This document shows, piece after piece, positions 62,793 to 64,000 of a stretch of 64,000 nucleotides of DNA. The stretch is from Bradyrhizobium ontarionense (lineage in GTDB: Bacteria > Pseudomonadota > Alphaproteobacteria > Rhizobiales > Xanthobacteraceae). The notes below the pieces were generated by a model. It had not been told where the DNA came from, did not search any database, and saw only the letters and a list, made by a program, of their open reading frames with translations. Position numbers and translations under genes: made by a program. Each line of letters opens with the position of its first letter. The stretch's first letter is position 1. The stretch lies in the NCBI RefSeq assembly GCF_021088345.1, contig NZ_CP088156.1, positions 4,712,001 through 4,776,000 of the forward strand. The letters run 5' to 3'.

Positions 62793-64000
62793 CTAACCTC
62801 GCGGCCCCCGGCGCGGCGCGCCTGTATCGCTGGATGCACCTTGGACGGATCGCCGCCGGCCAGACTTCACGCGCTTGGCTGCGATCTCCGCCCCACTCGC
62901 CCGCTGGCCGTTCTTCACAGGAGCATGCGCGGCCTTCTCAGCCGCCGCACCTATCGTGCTCGCGCCGGCCTTGCCGCGGCGTTCCCAGGACGGCAGCACC
63001 CGTCCGGGCCAGAAGCGGCGTGACGGCGGACGCGGCGGTTCGCCGATGAGCAGGCTCCGCATCTTCGGCACGCACACACGCGCCGCATCGAAATTCTCGA
63101 CCACGTAGCGACGCGCCGCGTCCCGCATCGGCTGCAGTCGATCACGATCCTTGAGAACGGCCGAGACCCGGTCGGCGAGATCGTCGACGGCGTGGAAGGG
63201 AACCAGCATTCCGTTCTGGTCGGGCTGCACGACCTCGCGGACCGGCGCAGTGTCCGAGCCTATCACGAGACAACCGGCACTCATCGCCTCCAGCATCGAC
63301 CACGACAGCACGAACGGATAGGTCAGGTAGATGTGAGCAGAGGACACCTGCAGGGTCGCCAGAAACGTCTCGTAGGAGACACGTCCAAGAAAGTGGACTC
63401 GCGAGAGGTCGATCTGCTGCCTGACCTCGTTGAGGAAGGTGGCCTTCCAACTGGTGCCCGGCGGCGGCGCAAGTCCGTAGGAGATCCCATCGCCGCCGAT
63501 GATGACGACTTGCGCCTTCGGGCGCCGGGCCAGAATCTTCGGCAATGCCCGCATGAAGATATGATAGCCGCGGAGCGGCTCCAGATTCCGGGCGACGAAG
63601 GTCACGACCTCATCGTTTCGGCTCAGCTCCCGTCCGTCGGACAGGCGCAAACGCGCGAGCGGGTTGGGCTTCACCAGCGAGGTATCAATGCCCTCATGCA
63701 CGATCTCGATCTTGTTTTGATACTGGGTCGGGAAGGTCGAATGCTGCCAGGATGTCGGCGAGACGCCGATATCGCAATCCTCCAGCGCCAGCAGAGTCGT
63801 CGCATTCTTCAGGTGGAGGCCGATGTGGCCATCCAGGCCGGTCGTCGGAAACTCCGGATCGAAGCCGAGATCACGTCCCTGCGCGCCGTAGAAGAACTCG
63901 CAATAAAGAATCAGGCGCGCGGTTGGAAACATCGTCCGGAGAGGCAGGGTTTCGCCCCAGCCCGGATGTGCGAGAATCACATCGGGGACGAAGCCCGAAG
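62793..64000 (-). CDS. Glycosyltransferase family 4 protein (5' end outside window)
   Basis: 402 residues are visible. The frame stays open to the right edge through GFVPDVILAHPGWGETL, so the true start lies beyond 64000. GT-B fold: DEVVTFVARNLEPLRGYHIF and KAQVVIIGGDGISYG open the donor domain. FLGRVSYETFLATLQVSSAH and the acceptor loop around SWSMLEAMSAGCLVIGSDTA with VREVV give the GT4 signature. The C-terminal 80 residues are basic and low in complexity. It transfers a sugar from a nucleotide-sugar donor, probably in polysaccharide synthesis. Acceptor unknown. Confidence 0.87.
   Translation of the reverse strand, partial: SGFVPDVILAHPGWGETLPLRTMFPTARLILYCEFFYGAQGRDLGFDPEFPTTGLDGHIGLHLKNATTLLALEDCDIGVSPTSWQHSTFPTQYQNKIEIVHEGIDTSLVKPNPLARLRLSDGRELSRNDEVVTFVARNLEPLRGYHIFMRALPKILARRPKAQVVIIGGDGISYGLAPPPGTSWKATFLNEVRQQIDLSRVHFLGRVSYETFLATLQVSSAHIYLTYPFVLSWSMLEAMSAGCLVIGSDTAPVREVVQPDQNGMLVPFHAVDDLADRVSAVLKDRDRLQPMRDAARRYVVENFDAARVCVPKMRSLLIGEPPRPPSRRFWPGRVLPSWERRGKAGASTIGAAAEKAAHAPVKNGQRASGAEIAAKRVKSGRRRSVQGASSDTGAPRRGPRG

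Overview
The window looks like a chromosomal segment of a GC-rich alphaproteobacterium close to Bradyrhizobium/Rhodopseudomonas. The reasons are the GC-rich codon use, the FlbT-type flagellar regulation, a CheA-CheW-CheY-CheR cluster, FixJ/LuxR and Crp regulators, an indolepyruvate decarboxylase, and short palindromic repeats of the type scattered through bradyrhizobial genomes. I see no tRNA, rRNA, CRISPR array, transposase, integrase or phage gene.

Layout. 1-9.9 kb: a truncated sensor protein, an AsmA-like protein, a Crp/Fnr regulator, a GT39-type glycosyltransferase, and an RND efflux pump with its adaptor. 10-18 kb: an envelope region with an OmpA-like protein, a caspase-fold protein with TPRs, a metallo-beta-lactamase lactonase, a gene-free kilobase made largely of inverted repeats, an L,D-transpeptidase, a second orphan adaptor and a second caspase-fold protein. 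Both caspase-fold proteins have lost the catalytic His and Cys. 18.4-24.6 kb: a protein I read as a possible class II terpene cyclase (DCDTT motif), a secreted nuclease-like protein, a class V aminotransferase and oligopeptidase B. 24.6-30.7 kb: a catabolic operon (ABC importer, IlvD/Edd sugar-acid dehydratase, RraA-like protein) divergent from a GntR regulator, with a perfect 30-bp palindrome between them.

30.7-56 kb is a signalling and motility block. It holds an MCP, two large hybrid histidine kinases, several stand-alone receiver proteins, a FixJ-like regulator, a PilZ-like protein, cheR-cheY-cheW-cheA (no cheB), flbT, a flagellin, a histidine kinase-like protein without an ATP site, a Crp-like regulator, a LuxR-type regulator and two unknown proteins. 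The dyad CCGTA-N4-TACGG occurs in seven intergenic regions of this block (five exact, two with one mismatch), and I saw it nowhere else in the window. Two regulators of the block have nearly identical LuxR-type recognition helices and each carries a dyad in its own promoter. I read this as a candidate local regulon.

56-64 kb: a secreted small protein, indolepyruvate/phenylpyruvate decarboxylase, small membrane and secreted proteins of unknown role, a metallophosphoesterase with a partner membrane protein, and a glycosyltransferase that runs off the right edge.

All calls come from reading the sequence. Motif searches were by eye, so copy counts are lower bounds.
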